64,000 bases of DNA from Azospirillum brasilense (GTDB taxonomy: Bacteria; Pseudomonadota; Alphaproteobacteria; Azospirillales; Azospirillaceae): assembly GCF_001315015.1 (NCBI RefSeq), contig NZ_CP012914.1:1364001-1428000 (forward strand), in the 5' to 3' direction. The position numbers were made by a program, and so were the translations under genes. The notes beneath the pieces were generated by a model. That model worked only from the letters and a program-made list of their open reading frames with translations. It had not been told where the DNA came from and ran no database searches. Below, piece after piece: positions 42,421 to 55,291 of the stretch. Every line of letters begins with the position of its first letter. Positions within the stretch are counted from its first letter, which is position 1.

Positions 42421-43248
42421 ATGACCACCGCCAAGACCGTCCAGATCGGCACCCTGACCATCGCCAACGACCGGCCGTTCACTTTGATCGCCGGACCGTG
42501 CCAGATGGAGAGCCGCGACCACGCGCTGGAGACGGCGGCGGCGCTGGTGGAGATGACCGGCGCGCTGGGCATCGGGCTGATCTACAAGTCGTCCTTCGAC
42601 AAGGCCAACCGCACCTCCATCAGCACGGCGCGCGGCCTCGGCATGGACAAGGCGCTGCCGATCTTCGCCGAGATCAAGGAGCGGTTCGGCTGCCCGGTGA
42701 TCACCGACGTGCACGAGGCCGACCAGTGCGCCGTCGTGGCCGAGGTGATGGACGTCCTCCAGATTCCCGCCTTCCTGTGCCGCCAGACCGACCTGTTGAT
42801 CGCCGCGGCGAAGACGGGCCGGGCGGTCAACGTCAAGAAGGGCCAGTTCCTCGCCCCCTGGGACATGAAGAACGTTGCGGCGAAGCTGGTGGCGTCGGGC
42901 AACGACAAGGTGCTGCTGTGCGAGCGCGGTGCCAGCTTCGGCTACAACACGCTGGTGTCGGACATGCGCTCCCTGCCGATCATGGCGGAGACCGGCTTCC
43001 CGGTGGTCTTCGACGCCACCCATTCCGTTCAGCAGCCGGGCGGGCAGGGCACCACCTCCGGCGGGCAGCGCGAGTTCGTTCCGGTGCTGGCGCGCGCCGC
43101 CATCGCCGTGGGCGTCGCCGCCGTTTTCATGGAGACCCATGAGAATCCGGACTGCGCCCCCAGCGACGGTCCGAACATGGTCCCGCTGAAGGAGATGCCG
43201 GTCCTGCTGGCGCGGCTCCAGGCCTTCGATCGGCTCGCAAAAGGCTGA
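42421..43248 (+). CDS. kdsA: 2-dehydro-3-deoxyphosphooctonate aldolase (KDO-8-P synthase)
   Basis: 275-residue TIM-barrel enzyme condensing PEP with arabinose 5-phosphate to KDO-8-phosphate for the LPS inner core. [58 protein letters not shown] and the late [13 protein letters not shown] are family hallmarks. ATG 42421 has ggagag 6 nt upstream and gives the normal start; an in-frame ATG 42385 lies in the hairpin loop and is unlikely. Eno and pyrG are its usual neighbours in many bacteria; here eno is 4 kb away. Confidence 0.96.
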   Translation: MTTAKTVQIGTLTIANDRPFTLIAGPCQMESRDHALETAAALVEMTGALGIGLIYKSSFDKANRTSISTARGLGMDKALPIFAEIKERFGCPVITDVHEADQCAVVAEVMDVLQIPAFLCRQTDLLIAAAKTGRAVNVKKGQFLAPWDMKNVAAKLVASGNDKVLLCERGASFGYNTLVSDMRSLPIMAETGFPVVFDATHSVQQPGGQGTTSGGQREFVPVLARAAIAVGVAAVFMETHENPDCAPSDGPNMVPLKEMPVLLARLQAFDRLAKG

Positions 43249-43354
43249 CGAAAGGACAGGTTCGGGAACGGCGTGCCGGTCCCGGCGTTGCCTTGGCACC
43301 GCGGGCGCCGCGCTTATGGTGGAGCGCCCGCGGAATGAGCCATGGAGCAACGCC

Positions 43355-43792
43355 ATGAAGCCGATCCGCCTGTGCGCCATCGCCGCCATCGCCAGTGTTG
43401 GCGCGATGATCGCCGTTCCCGCCCTCGCGCAATCGACCGCGCCGTCCGCAACGCCTTCCACCACGCCGATGCCGCAGGCCAAGCCGGCCATGCCGCCGGG
43501 CCACAGCGGCACCACCACCGCGCCGCCGATGGGCAGCGGGTCGTCGTCGACGACGGCGAAGGCCAAGGTCATCGACCTCAACACCGCCGGCAAAGAGGAG
43601 CTTCAGACCTTGCCGGGAATCGGCGAGGCGCGGTCCGAGGCCATCGTGAAGAACCGCCCCTACCGGTCCAAGGACGAGCTGGTCAGCAAGAAGATCGTGC
43701 CGCAGAACGTCTACGACGACATCAAGGGCCGCATCGCCGCGGTCGGCGGTTCGAAAACCAGCGCCTCGGCGGCAACCGCCCCAAAGAAATGA
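43355..43792 (+). CDS. Secreted helix-hairpin-helix protein, ComEA-like
   Basis: 145 residues. A signal peptide (cleavage after ALAQ, about residue 26) is followed by a low-complexity Ser/Thr/Pro region and a ComEA-type helix-hairpin-helix domain (about residues 73-130) with VIDLNTAGKEELQTLPGIGEARSEAIVKNRPYRSKDELVSKKIVP. The family binds double-stranded DNA at the cell surface or in the periplasm, which would pair with ComEC 19 kb away; involvement in DNA uptake is inference. ATG 43355. Confidence 0.88.
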   Translation: MKPIRLCAIAAIASVGAMIAVPALAQSTAPSATPSTTPMPQAKPAMPPGHSGTTTAPPMGSGSSSTTAKAKVIDLNTAGKEELQTLPGIGEARSEAIVKNRPYRSKDELVSKKIVPQNVYDDIKGRIAAVGGSKTSASAATAPKK

Positions 43793-43799
43793 GCCAATC

Positions 43800-43916
43800 C
43801 CCTCTCCCCTCCGGGGAGAGGGTCAGGGTGAGGGGGATGCGCGTGGCAGGACGTTCGGCAAAAGCGCAACCCCCTCACCGGCCCTCCGGGCAACCCTCTC
43901 CCCGGAGGGGAGAGGG
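43800..43916. repeat. Paired palindromic repeats (REP-like) between convergent genes
   Basis: Two palindromes, each a 10-bp CCCTCTCCCC/GGGGAGAGGG stem with a 3-nt loop (43800-43822 and 43894-43916), are placed head to head. Flanking TCAGGGTGAGGGGG and CCCCCTCACC extend the pairing so that the whole unit is a long imperfect inverted repeat, the second copy with an 8-nt insert. It lies in the convergent 145-bp gap of the HhH gene and pqqE, a common place for REP elements. Confidence 0.8.
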
Positions 43917-43937
43917 TTATGGCTTTGGGGGCCGCCC

Positions 43938-45044
43938 CTACAAGCTGAAGCTTCGGTAGGTGATCGGCGCCTCGGCCGTGCCACCGTCCTCTGCGGCTAT
44001 CTCGGCGAGCAGACCATGATGCTCCGACAGTTCGCACACCGGGTCGGTGTTGTCGGCGCTTCCGGTCAGCGCCAGCGCTTGGCAGCGGCAGCCGCCCCAG
44101 TCGATCTCCTTCTGGTCGCAGCTCCGGCAGGGCTGCGGCATCCAGTCGGTGCCGCGGTAGCGCTGGAATGCGGCGGAGTTGGCCCAGATGTCGGCCAGCG
44201 GGCGCTCCGTCACCCGGTCGAACGTCATGCCGGGAATCGTCTCGGCGGCGTGGCAGGGCAGGACCGAGCCGCTGGGCGTCACGTTCAGGAACTTGCGGCC
44301 CCAGCCGCCCATGCAGGCCTTGGGGCGCTTGGCGTAATAGTCGGGCACCACGTAATCGACGACCAGCCGGCCTTTCAGCTCCGGCAGGCGGGTGCGCACC
44401 CGCTCGTCCATGCGGACCAGCTGCTCGCGGGTCGGCATCAGGGCGGCGCGGTTCTTCAGCGCCCAGCCGTAATACTGGACGTTGGCGATCTCGATGCGGC
44501 CGGCCTTCAACTCCAGAGCCATGTCGATGAAATCGTCCACCCGGTCGATGTTGTGGCGCTGCACGATGGCGTTGACGGTCAGCGCCATGCCGGCTTCGGT
44601 GACCGCGCGCGCCACCTCCAGCTTCTTCGGCTGGCCGCCGGGGAAGCCGCTGATCAGCTCGGCTTTGGCGGGCTGTGTGTCCTGGAAGCCGATCTGCACA
44701 TGCTGGAGCCCGGCGTCGTGCAGCCGCTCCAGCCGCGCCCGGTCGAGCAGCACCGCCGAGGTGATGAGGTTGGCGTAGAGCCCCGCCGCGGTGGCGTGGG
44801 CGATCAATGTCTCCAAGTCCTTGCGCGCCGTCGGCTCGCCGCCGGAGAAATGCACCTGGATGATGCCGAGGTCCGCGGCCTCGTCGAGCACGCGGCACCA
44901 GGCGGCGGTGTCCAGCTCCCGGCTGGCCGGCTCGAGCGCCAGCGGATTGGAGCAGTAGGCGCAGCGCAGCGGGCAGCGGTGCGTCAGTTCCGCCAGCAGG
45001 GCCAACGGTGGTTCGAGTCCGGTCGTGGCGCCACAGAAGGTCAT
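43938..45044 (-). CDS. pqqE: PqqA peptide cyclase (radical SAM)
   Basis: 368-residue radical SAM enzyme linking Glu and Tyr side chains of PqqA. The 4Fe-4S motif is Cys24-x3-Cys28-x2-Cys31 (THRCPLRCAYC). Auxiliary cluster cysteines lie in the SPASM-type tail: KACMGGWG, SVLPCHAAE, and MPQPCRSCDQKEIDWGGCRCQ. ATG 45044 overlaps the pqqD stop by 4 nt. It is the last gene of pqqABCDE and needs PqqD as peptide chaperone. Confidence 0.97.
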   Translation of the reverse strand: MTFCGATTGLEPPLALLAELTHRCPLRCAYCSNPLALEPASRELDTAAWCRVLDEAADLGIIQVHFSGGEPTARKDLETLIAHATAAGLYANLITSAVLLDRARLERLHDAGLQHVQIGFQDTQPAKAELISGFPGGQPKKLEVARAVTEAGMALTVNAIVQRHNIDRVDDFIDMALELKAGRIEIANVQYYGWALKNRAALMPTREQLVRMDERVRTRLPELKGRLVVDYVVPDYYAKRPKACMGGWGRKFLNVTPSGSVLPCHAAETIPGMTFDRVTERPLADIWANSAAFQRYRGTDWMPQPCRSCDQKEIDWGGCRCQALALTGSADNTDPVCELSEHHGLLAEIAAEDGGTAEAPITYRSFSL

Positions 45045-45328
45045 CGGGTCAGAAACCCCTTCGCAATCATGTCGCCCAATAGCTCCAACACATCCGCGGC
45101 GATCTCGTCCCGCGGCGCGTCGAATTGCGCGGCCAGCGCGGTGATGGCCGTACCCACCGTTGCCGGAGGCTGCGCGGTGACGGCCCGCACCACCTCCAGC
45201 GCCACCTCGTCCAGGATCAGCACGCGCTCCGGCCCCAGAAGCTGCCAGTGGCCGCGCACCCGGTCCTGGCGGAGCATGACGCCGGGAGCCAGCCGGACCC
45301 GGTCCTCCTCGCGTACGCCGTCCGTCAT
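45041..45328 (-). CDS. pqqD: PQQ biosynthesis peptide chaperone
   Basis: 95 residues, small winged-helix-like protein (RRE fold) that binds PqqA and presents it to PqqE. VRLAPGVMLRQDRVRGHWQLLGPERVLILDEVALEVV matches the family; the C-terminal helices contain DVLELLGDMIAKGFL. ATG 45328 overlaps the pqqC stop (ATGA) and is preferred over longer frames, which run through pqqC. Confidence 0.95.
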   Translation of the reverse strand: MTDGVREEDRVRLAPGVMLRQDRVRGHWQLLGPERVLILDEVALEVVRAVTAQPPATVGTAITALAAQFDAPRDEIAADVLELLGDMIAKGFLTR

Positions 45329-46097
45329 CGCCGGTAGACCGTCGGTTCCATGTCCTCCGGCACGAAGGCGCCGGGCGGAATCAGGCCGGGCGACACATAG
45401 GCGTGGTGCAGCGCGTCCAACTGCGCCCACAGCAGCTCCGCCTTGTGGCGCAGCGCGGCGATCACCTGCTGCTGCTGCTCCGGCGTCCGGGCGTTGTCGA
45501 GCACGTAGTCGAGCCCGAACTCGACGTCGCGCGGCGCCTCGTCCAGCCTCTTGCGGAAATAGGACAGGGTGGCGTCGTTGGCGAAGGCGTAATAGGCCTC
45601 GAACCCGGCGATGCGCTCGCGGTGGATGGCCGGGGCGAACAGCTCGGTCAGGGACGAGGCGACGGCCTCCAGCGTCGACTTGCTCGACACGAAATTGACG
45701 TAGGAATCGACGGCGTAGCGGGTCGCCGGCAGGATGCCCCGCAGGGAGGTGACATAGTCACGGTCCAGCCCCAGCCCGTCGGTCAGACGCAGCCAGCGCT
45801 CGATCCCGCCGACCTTGCCCTCCTCGCGCTCCCGGCTTTCGCCGAAGCCGTCATGGTCGAGCACGCGCTGAATCCAGATGCGGCGCAGCGCCGGATCGTC
45901 CATCCGCGCCATCAGTGCCAGATCCTTCTTGGGGATGCAGACCTGATAATAGAAGCGGTTCAGCGCCCAGGCCTGGACCTGCCCGCGCTTCAGCTTCCCG
46001 CCGTGCAGCAGTTTGTGGAAGGGGTGGAGGTCGTGGTACTGGCGCTCGCCGATGGCGCGCAACTCGCGTTCCAACTCCTCGCGCGACAGCGCTGACG

Positions 46098-46101
<4 letters not shown>
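45325..46101 (-). CDS. pqqC: Pyrroloquinoline-quinone synthase
   Basis: 258-residue all-helical cofactorless oxidase that performs the last ring closure and eight-electron oxidation to PQQ. RQYHDLHPFHKLLHGGKLKRGQVQAWALNRFYYQVCIPKKDLALMARM and DHDGFGESREREEGKVGGIERWLRLTDGLGL are hallmark sequences, including the conserved active-site His and Arg residues. ATG 46101 overlaps the pqqB stop by 4 nt. Confidence 0.97.
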
Positions 46102-48766
<2,665 letters not shown>

Positions 48767-48796
48767 GACGCTCTTAAGGACCTCCTGAGGGAAAAG

Positions 48797-48830
48797 GCCC
48801 CTTTCCGGGACACCGGGAAGGGGCTTTTTT
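48797..48830 (+). terminator. Intrinsic terminator after eno
   Basis: 12-bp stem (48797-48808 with 48813-48824, one G-T pair), GACA tetraloop, then six T. Confidence 0.88.
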
Positions 48831-48989
48831 CTGTGGTCTCTTTCGGGGTTGCGCCCGTCGCGCGGGAGATTCCCAAATCACCACCGTGCAAGGCGTACGC
48901 GCTTCTGGTAAACAGCCGCCATAGTTTCGCCCGCTTGGGCCGCCACCCTCCCACGACGGCATTCCCCGCCCGGACAGGACCCTCGACGC

Positions 48990-49895
48990 ATGACCAAGAC
49001 CACTTCTTTCGCCGCCCTGCTGCTTGGCGGCCTGCTGTGCAGCGGTTCCGTCTTCGCGCAGACGGTTTCGATGCAGGACCGTCTGGACCGGCTGGAGTCG
49101 GGGGTGGAGGCACTGGGCGGGCGCGTCGAGGTGGCGCAGGCCTATCCGGGCAACGCCTACACGCGGGGGCAGACGGCCGAGATCCAGCCCTCGCTGGCCG
49201 CGGATTTCGAGGTGCGGCTGCAGAAGCTGGAGCGCGCCCTATCGGAACTGACCGGGCGCTATGAAGAGGCGACCTATCAGATCTCGCAGATGAAGGACCG
49301 GCTGGAGCGGGTCAACAGCGACATCGACTTCCGCCTGAAGGAGCTGGAGAGCAAGGGCGGCGGGGCGGCCAGCGACCCGTTCGGCGGCCCGGCCAAGCCC
49401 AGCGCGGCGGCTCCGGCCGCGGCCCCCGGCGGCGCCAAGGCCACCGAGAAGGTGGCGGACAAGCCGGCGGAGAAGCAGACCGCCGCCGTGGCGCCGCTGC
49501 CCGCCAACTCGACCCCGGAGAAGCAGTACGAACACGCCTTCGAGCTGCTGCGCCAGTCGGACTATGACAAGGCCGAAAAGGCCTTCAGCGACTTTCTGGC
49601 GAAGAACAAGTCCCACCAGCTCGCCGGCAACGCCCAGTACTGGCTGGGCGAGACCTATTATGTCCGCAACAAGTTCCAGGACGCCGCCGTTGCCTTCGCC
49701 GAGGGCGTGCAGAAGTACCCGAAGAACAACAAGGCGGCGGACAATCTGCTGAAGCTCGGCATGTCGCTGCAGCAGCTCAACCAGAAGAAGGACGCCTGCA
49801 CCGCCTTCAACCAGCTGATCACCAAGTTCCCGGAGGCGTCGGCCAGCGTGAAGCGCCGCGCCGACACCGAGCGCCGTCGTCTGAACTGCGCCTGA
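48990..49895 (+). CDS. cpoB: Cell division coordinator CpoB (YbgF)
   Basis: 301-residue periplasmic protein. A signal peptide (cleavage after VFAQ, about residue 24) is followed by N-terminal coiled coils (MQDRLDRLESGVEALGGR and ADFEVRLQKLERALSEL) for trimerisation, an Ala/Lys-rich linker, and C-terminal TPR repeats (about residues 175-295; EKQYEHAFELLRQSDYDKAEKAFSDFL). The known role is coordinating PBP1b and Tol during division. It normally follows tolQRAB-pal, but here eno precedes it. tilS starts 8 bp later. Confidence 0.93.
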   Translation: MTKTTSFAALLLGGLLCSGSVFAQTVSMQDRLDRLESGVEALGGRVEVAQAYPGNAYTRGQTAEIQPSLAADFEVRLQKLERALSELTGRYEEATYQISQMKDRLERVNSDIDFRLKELESKGGGAASDPFGGPAKPSAAAPAAAPGGAKATEKVADKPAEKQTAAVAPLPANSTPEKQYEHAFELLRQSDYDKAEKAFSDFLAKNKSHQLAGNAQYWLGETYYVRNKFQDAAVAFAEGVQKYPKNNKAADNLLKLGMSLQQLNQKKDACTAFNQLITKFPEASASVKRRADTERRRLNCA

Positions 49896-49903
49896 CGGGT
49901 GCG

Positions 49904-51250
49904 GTGAACGTATCCGACCCGGCGGGGCCGATTTCCGCGGATGAGTTCGCCGCCCGCATGGACCGGCTGGGCGGCTTCGAGGCGAAACCGCGCGTGGCTG
50001 TCGGTGTGTCCGGTGGGGCGGACAGCCTCGGGCTGGCCTTGCTCGTCCAGCGCTGGGCGGCGGAGCGGGCCGGGGATGTCCTCGCCCTGGTCGTGGACCA
50101 TGGCCTGCGCGCGGAGTCGGCGGCGGAGGCCGCCCGGGTGGGCGGTTGGCTCCAGGCCCGCGGCATTGCCCACGCCGTTCTGCGCTGGGACGGCGAGAAA
50201 CCGCCAACCGGCATCCAGGAGGCGGCCCGCGCGGCGCGCCACCGCCTGCTGGCTGAGCGCTGCCGGGAGGAGGGCATCCTCCATCTGGCGCTCGCCCACC
50301 ACCGCGACGATCAGGCTGAGACGGTGCTGCTGCGCTTCGCCCGCGGTTCCGGCGTCGACGGGCTGGCCGCCATGGCGCCGGTGCGCGCGGGCGGCGCCGT
50401 GAGGGTGATCCGGCCGCTGCTGGACCTCCCGCATGGCCGGCTGGTGGTGACCTGCCGCGCCTTCGGCCAGGAGTGGATCGAGGACCCCTCCAACCGCAAC
50501 CCGCGCTTCGCCCGCGCCCGCCTGCGCGCGGCGGAGGAAGCACTGGCCGCCGAGGGCTTGGACGCGCCGCGTCTGGCCGACCTCGCCCGCCGGGCCGCCC
50601 GCGCCCGCAACGCGCTGGAAGCAGGAACCGCCTCCCTGCTGGCCGAGGCCGTGGAAGTCCATCCGGAGGGCTGGCTGCGGCTGGACCCGAAGCCGTTGCT
50701 GGAGGCGCCAGAGGAACTTGGCCTGCGCGCGCTGGCCCGCTGCATCGCCGCGACGGGGGGCGCCGCCTACCCGCCGAAGGACGAGGCGGTGGAGCGCCTG
50801 TTCGCCGAGATCGCGGGGGAACGCTTCCGGGGACGCACGCTGGGCGGCTGCCGCATCCTGCCGCGGAAGGGGCATTTGGTGATCGCGCGGGAGCCGGTTG
50901 GGGTCACCGAACGGCTGAGCCTTACCCCCGGCGGAGAGGTCTGGTGGGATCGCCGATTCGCCGTTCGGCTGGCGGCGGGAGCTGGCGGGGCGGTGAGCGT
51001 GGCAACATTGGGGCGGGAAGGGTGGCAAATGGTGCGGTCCGCAGGCCCGGATTCGGGCCGCATCGGCCTGCCTGAACCGGTCCGTGAGACGCTGCCGGCG
51101 CTGTGGGACGGAAACGGGCTGGCGGCGGTGCCGCATCTGGGCTTTTCGCGGCCCGGATTCCCCCTTTCGGCGGTCGCTCTGCACGCACCCGGGGTGGTGT
51201 TGGCCGGTCCAGCTTTTCAGGTTGTTTCGGACCGTGTCGGCATTATTTAA
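49904..51250 (+). CDS. tilS: tRNA(Ile)-lysidine synthase
   Basis: 448-residue N-type ATP pyrophosphatase making lysidine at C34 of tRNA-Ile2 (CAU), so AUA is read as Ile. The PP-loop SGGADS lies at residues 36-41; LVVDHGLRAES and LALAHHRDDQAETVLLRFARGSG are typical. A C-terminal domain follows. The start is GTG 49904, 8 bp after cpoB. cpoB-tilS-ftsH order is conserved in alphaproteobacteria. Confidence 0.94.
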   Translation: MNVSDPAGPISADEFAARMDRLGGFEAKPRVAVGVSGGADSLGLALLVQRWAAERAGDVLALVVDHGLRAESAAEAARVGGWLQARGIAHAVLRWDGEKPPTGIQEAARAARHRLLAERCREEGILHLALAHHRDDQAETVLLRFARGSGVDGLAAMAPVRAGGAVRVIRPLLDLPHGRLVVTCRAFGQEWIEDPSNRNPRFARARLRAAEEALAAEGLDAPRLADLARRAARARNALEAGTASLLAEAVEVHPEGWLRLDPKPLLEAPEELGLRALARCIAATGGAAYPPKDEAVERLFAEIAGERFRGRTLGGCRILPRKGHLVIAREPVGVTERLSLTPGGEVWWDRRFAVRLAAGAGGAVSVATLGREGWQMVRSAGPDSGRIGLPEPVRETLPALWDGNGLAAVPHLGFSRPGFPLSAVALHAPGVVLAGPAFQVVSDRVGII

Positions 51251-51334
51251 TCTGGGAACGTGCCCGTAAGCCCGGGAGGGGTGGCTCCGCATCGGCCTAC
51301 CTTTCCGCGCAGGGTTCGCAGAAAGGCTTTCGAC

Positions 51335-53272
<1,938 letters not shown>

Positions 53273-53310
53273 TGGTTTGCACCTGATCCACACCGCAGCT
53301 TAAGTCAGCG

Positions 53311-53346
53311 AAACCGGCGCTCCGCAAGGGGCGCCGGTTTTTCTTT
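53311..53346 (+). terminator. Intrinsic terminator after ftsH
   Basis: 10-bp perfect stem AAACCGGCGC/GCGCCGGTTT (53311-53320 with 53331-53340), extended by three pairs to a GCAA tetraloop, ending TTTTTCTTT. Confidence 0.88.
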
Positions 53347-53459
53347 GCCGACCATTTTCCTGGTGCCCTCCAGCTGTACGCGTCTCCCGTACGTCTTGGC
53401 GGAACCAAGGGGCGGGACCATCGTACTGAACAGGGTCGCCTCTACCGAAAGCGCCGCCG

Positions 53460-54251
53460 ATGCTGTTCCTGCCCATCTACGACGACAACCCGACGCGGCG
53501 GACGCCGGTCGTCACCATGGCGCTGATCGCGCTGTGCGTGATGGTGTTCCTGTGGCAGCTCTCACTGGGCGCGAGGGCCGGGAATCTCGCCGTCTATTCC
53601 TTCGGCCTCGTTCCGGCGGTGCTGTTCGGCCACGCCGAGCTGCCGGAGCCGTTGCGGGTCGTTCCGCCCTGGATGTCCATCATCACCTCCATGTTCATGC
53701 ATGGCGGCTTCCTGCACCTTGCCGGCAACATGCTGTACCTCTGGATCTTCGGCAACAACGTCGAGGACAGCATGGGGCGGGGCCGCTTCGTGGTCTTCTA
53801 CCTGCTGTGCGGAACGGCGGCGGCACTGGCCCAGAGCTTCGCCGCCCCAACGTCCGAAGTCCCGATGGTGGGGGCGAGCGGGGCCATCGGCGGGGTGCTC
53901 GGCGCTTATCTGGTTCTGCACCCACGGGCGAATGTCGGCGTCTTCTTCTGGTTCATCATCATCGTGCGCGTCATCAGCGTTCCGGCGGTGCTGGTGCTGG
54001 GCTTCTGGTTCGTCGGGCAGATCCTGAGCGGGGTCACCACCCCGACCTCCGACGACAGCGGCGGGGTGGCCTTCTGGGCGCATGTCGGCGGGTTTCTCAT
54101 GGGCGCCGCGCTGATCCCGTTCTTCAAGCGGCCTGAGGTGCGGTTGCTGGAGCCGGCGCACAGCCGCCCCTTCGAAGTCGTTCCGCCGGGCACTCGGTTG
54201 CGCCGTGGCAGTGTGCCGGAGGCGGGCGATCGCCGCCGTCCCTTTCGATGA
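53460..54251 (+). CDS. Rhomboid family intramembrane serine protease
   Basis: 263 residues with about seven membrane spans. The catalytic Ser140 lies in MVGASGAIGGVLGAYLVLHP and the catalytic His208 in FWAHVGGFLMGA; the loop HGGFLHLAGNMLYLWIFGNNVED is the typical rhomboid HN motif. A polar tail of about 45 residues follows. Substrates are unknown. ATG 53460 starts MLFLPIYDDNPTRRTPVVT, common for this subgroup. Transcribed alone after the ftsH terminator. Confidence 0.93.
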   Translation: MLFLPIYDDNPTRRTPVVTMALIALCVMVFLWQLSLGARAGNLAVYSFGLVPAVLFGHAELPEPLRVVPPWMSIITSMFMHGGFLHLAGNMLYLWIFGNNVEDSMGRGRFVVFYLLCGTAAALAQSFAAPTSEVPMVGASGAIGGVLGAYLVLHPRANVGVFFWFIIIVRVISVPAVLVLGFWFVGQILSGVTTPTSDDSGGVAFWAHVGGFLMGAALIPFFKRPEVRLLEPAHSRPFEVVPPGTRLRRGSVPEAGDRRRPFR

Positions 54252-54358
54252 ATGATAGATATTACCTATTGGTCTGGTTGGATCATTCGATTGGACCTGT
54301 CGTCGCCCGACGCGCATGCTGAAGCTGAACAGGAACGGCGGTGTTCGGGAGTTCGGCG

Positions 54359-54583
54359 ATGACCAAGACCTTCAGCTTTGCCTGCATCCACTTCACGGTG
54401 GCCTTCACCGTCGGCTATCTGATGACCGGCAGCATCGCGGTGGGCGGCGCGTTGGCGCTGGTGGAACCGCTGTGCAACACGGTGGCCTATCACCTGCACG
54501 AGAGGGCCTGGGTGGCCCATGAACGCCGCAAGGCGCAGGCTGCCAAGGCGGAGCCGGCGGAGGGGACCGCCGTTCCGGCCTGA
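54359..54583 (+). CDS. DUF2061 small membrane protein
   Basis: 74 residues with two short hydrophobic segments: FSFACIHFTVAFTVGYLMTGSIAVGGALALVEPLCNTVAYHLHERAW, which matches the DUF2061 pattern (K...H....T...Y..TG....A......P..N...Y..HE..W). The tail is Ala/Glu-rich. Function of the family is unknown. ATG 54359 gives the standard MTKTFSF start. It is convergent with the peroxiredoxin gene, sharing a hairpin in between. Confidence 0.82.
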   Translation: MTKTFSFACIHFTVAFTVGYLMTGSIAVGGALALVEPLCNTVAYHLHERAWVAHERRKAQAAKAEPAEGTAVPA

Positions 54584-54593
54584 AGGGAGCAGT

Positions 54594-54626
54594 AAAAACC
54601 CTCTCCTGCAGGATGACAGGAGAGGG
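54594..54626 (-). terminator. Intrinsic terminator of the peroxiredoxin gene
   Basis: 10-bp perfect stem CCCTCTCCTG/CAGGAGAGGG (54599-54608 with 54617-54626). On the - strand it is followed by TTTTT (54598-54594). It may also serve the DUF2061 gene from the other side, but without a T-run. Confidence 0.8.
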
Positions 54627-54640
54627 CCAACGGGAGCGGC

Positions 54641-55171
54641 TCAGCGCGACCGCAGGTAGGCCAGCACCGCTTCCGGAGCGGATTCGCCGTAGGGGTCGCC
54701 ACCCTCACCGGCATCGTTGATGCCCGGCTCCTCGAAAAGCTTCTCGATCACGCCGTCGGTCACCACCATGGCGTAGCGCCAGCTGCGCATGCCGAAGCCG
54801 ACATGGTCCTTGTTGATGAGCATGCCCATGCGGCGGGTGAAGTGGCCCGAGCCGTCCGGGATCAGCTTGACGTTCTTCACGCCCAGATGCTTGCCCCACT
54901 GGAACATCACGAAGGCGTCGTTGACGCTGAGACAATAGACCTCGTCGACGCCCAGATCGCGGAACTCCGGATAGAGCGCGTCATAGGTCGGCACCTGCTG
55001 GTTGGAGCAGGTCGGGGTGAAGGCGCCGGGCAGGGAAAAGACGACGACGCGCTTGCCGGCGAACAGATCGTCGCTGCTGACGTCCTGCCAGCGGAACGGG
55101 TTGGGGCCGCCGACGCTTTCGTCGCGCACGCGGGTCTTGAACACGACCGAGGGGACTTTGCGTCCTTCCAT
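54641..55171 (-). CDS. Peroxiredoxin, Prx5 family
   Basis: 176-residue thiol peroxidase. The peroxidatic Cys55 is in LPGAFTPTCSNQQVP, the Prx5/AhpE-type motif, and the later GMLINKDHVGFGMRSWRYAMVVTDGVIEKLFEEPG is typical of the bacterial single-domain form whose partner is glutathione or glutaredoxin. No second conserved Cys for a disulfide is obvious except Cys80 in EVYCLSVND. ATG 55171. Stand-alone gene between convergent DUF2061 and hutH. Confidence 0.93.
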   Translation of the reverse strand: MEGRKVPSVVFKTRVRDESVGGPNPFRWQDVSSDDLFAGKRVVVFSLPGAFTPTCSNQQVPTYDALYPEFRDLGVDEVYCLSVNDAFVMFQWGKHLGVKNVKLIPDGSGHFTRRMGMLINKDHVGFGMRSWRYAMVVTDGVIEKLFEEPGINDAGEGGDPYGESAPEAVLAYLRSR

Positions 55172-55291
55172 GATGGTCTCCGGATCGAAGTGAAGCGGTT
55201 GACGCGGGATGATCCGAACCTTAGCCCTTCAACGGATTGACGAAAACCGGCCGGAGCCGCCTGCGCGGTCTTGTCTCAGCCGGTCGTCGGA

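Noticed and set aside
43800..43916. Considered as a CRISPR array
   Set aside because: Only two palindromic units in opposite orientation with unequal flanks; no regular spacers and no cas genes.
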